DNA of 5,490 nucleotides, from contig JAISLJ010000056.1 of the NCBI GenBank assembly GCA_031290955.1, positions 1 to 5,490 of the forward strand, given 5' to 3'. Both the position numbers and the translations under genes were made by a program. Positions within the stretch are counted from its first letter, which is position 1, and every line of letters starts with the position of its first letter. Source of the stretch: Zoogloeaceae bacterium. Its GTDB lineage: Bacteria; Pseudomonadota; Gammaproteobacteria; Burkholderiales; Rhodocyclaceae. The notes beneath the pieces were generated by a model. That model had not been told where the DNA came from. It saw only the letters and a list, made by a program, of their open reading frames with translations, and did no database searches. This document shows positions 5,427 through 5,490 of the stretch, in pieces.

Positions 5427-5490
5427 ATGCACCTGACACCACGGGAAATCGAGAAACTGATGCTGCACACCGCGGGCGAGCTGGCCAAAT
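5427..5490 (+). CDS. ureA: urease gamma subunit, 5' end only
   Basis: The first 21 residues, starting MHLTPREIEKLMLHTAGEL, match the conserved N-terminus of the urease gamma subunit (L-T-P-R-E-x-(D/E)-K-L). The gene runs off the window; a full gamma subunit has about 100 residues. Urease hydrolyses urea to ammonia and CO2, and the gamma chain joins the beta and the nickel-binding alpha subunits. Following allantoicase and ureidoglycolate lyase, each of which makes urea, its presence completes nitrogen release. The accessory gene ureD, which often precedes ureA, is not between allA and ureA. A fused gamma-beta subunit cannot be excluded from this short piece. Confidence 0.85.
   Translation, partial: MHLTPREIEKLMLHTAGELAK

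Noticed and set aside
5302..5436. 44-codon frame overlapping the allA stop and the ureA start
   Set aside because: Start context is good (GAGG, ATGA), but the product is low-complexity, codon use decays along its length, and no family is recognised.

Overview
The window is GC-rich DNA, most likely from a Gram-negative proteobacterium. A betaproteobacterium is my best guess but is not proven. Supporting signs are a Sec-type periplasmic binding protein, a near-consensus sigma-54 promoter with an IHF-type site, strong Shine-Dalgarno sequences, and ATGA start/stop overlaps between genes.

Bases 1-846 hold no intact gene that I can defend. Bases 1-241 contain several palindromes that look like dispersed REP/IS-type repeats. 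An 11-bp perfect inverted repeat with outer extensions brackets 256-361. The minus strand at about 384-557 reads like the decayed C-terminus of an IS5-family transposase. From about 590 the DNA looks regulatory: GGTGC half-sites 20 bp apart, a perfect match to the IHF consensus (675-687), and a -24/-12 sigma-54 promoter (715-730) followed by a leader of about 106 nt.

Bases 847-5490 form one tightly packed plus-strand operon. It encodes a periplasmic solute-binding protein (847-1638), two membrane permeases (1700-2371 and 2368-3018) and an ATPase (3005-3742), which together make a complete ABC importer of the polar amino acid type. These are followed by allantoicase (3753-4787), ureidoglycolate lyase (4784-5305) and the first 21 codons of urease gamma subunit ureA (5427 to the window edge). 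A strong GC stem-loop separates the binding-protein gene from the permeases.

The genes read as one pathway. A ureide, probably allantoate, is imported. Allantoicase gives ureidoglycolate plus urea, the lyase gives glyoxylate plus a second urea, and urease releases ammonia and CO2. All nitrogen of the substrate becomes available, which fits the nitrogen-limitation (NtrC/RpoN) style of promoter. The most interesting prediction is that this amino-acid-type ABC importer carries allantoate. Its binding protein keeps the carboxylate-binding arginine but appears to lack the aspartate that holds an alpha-amino group.
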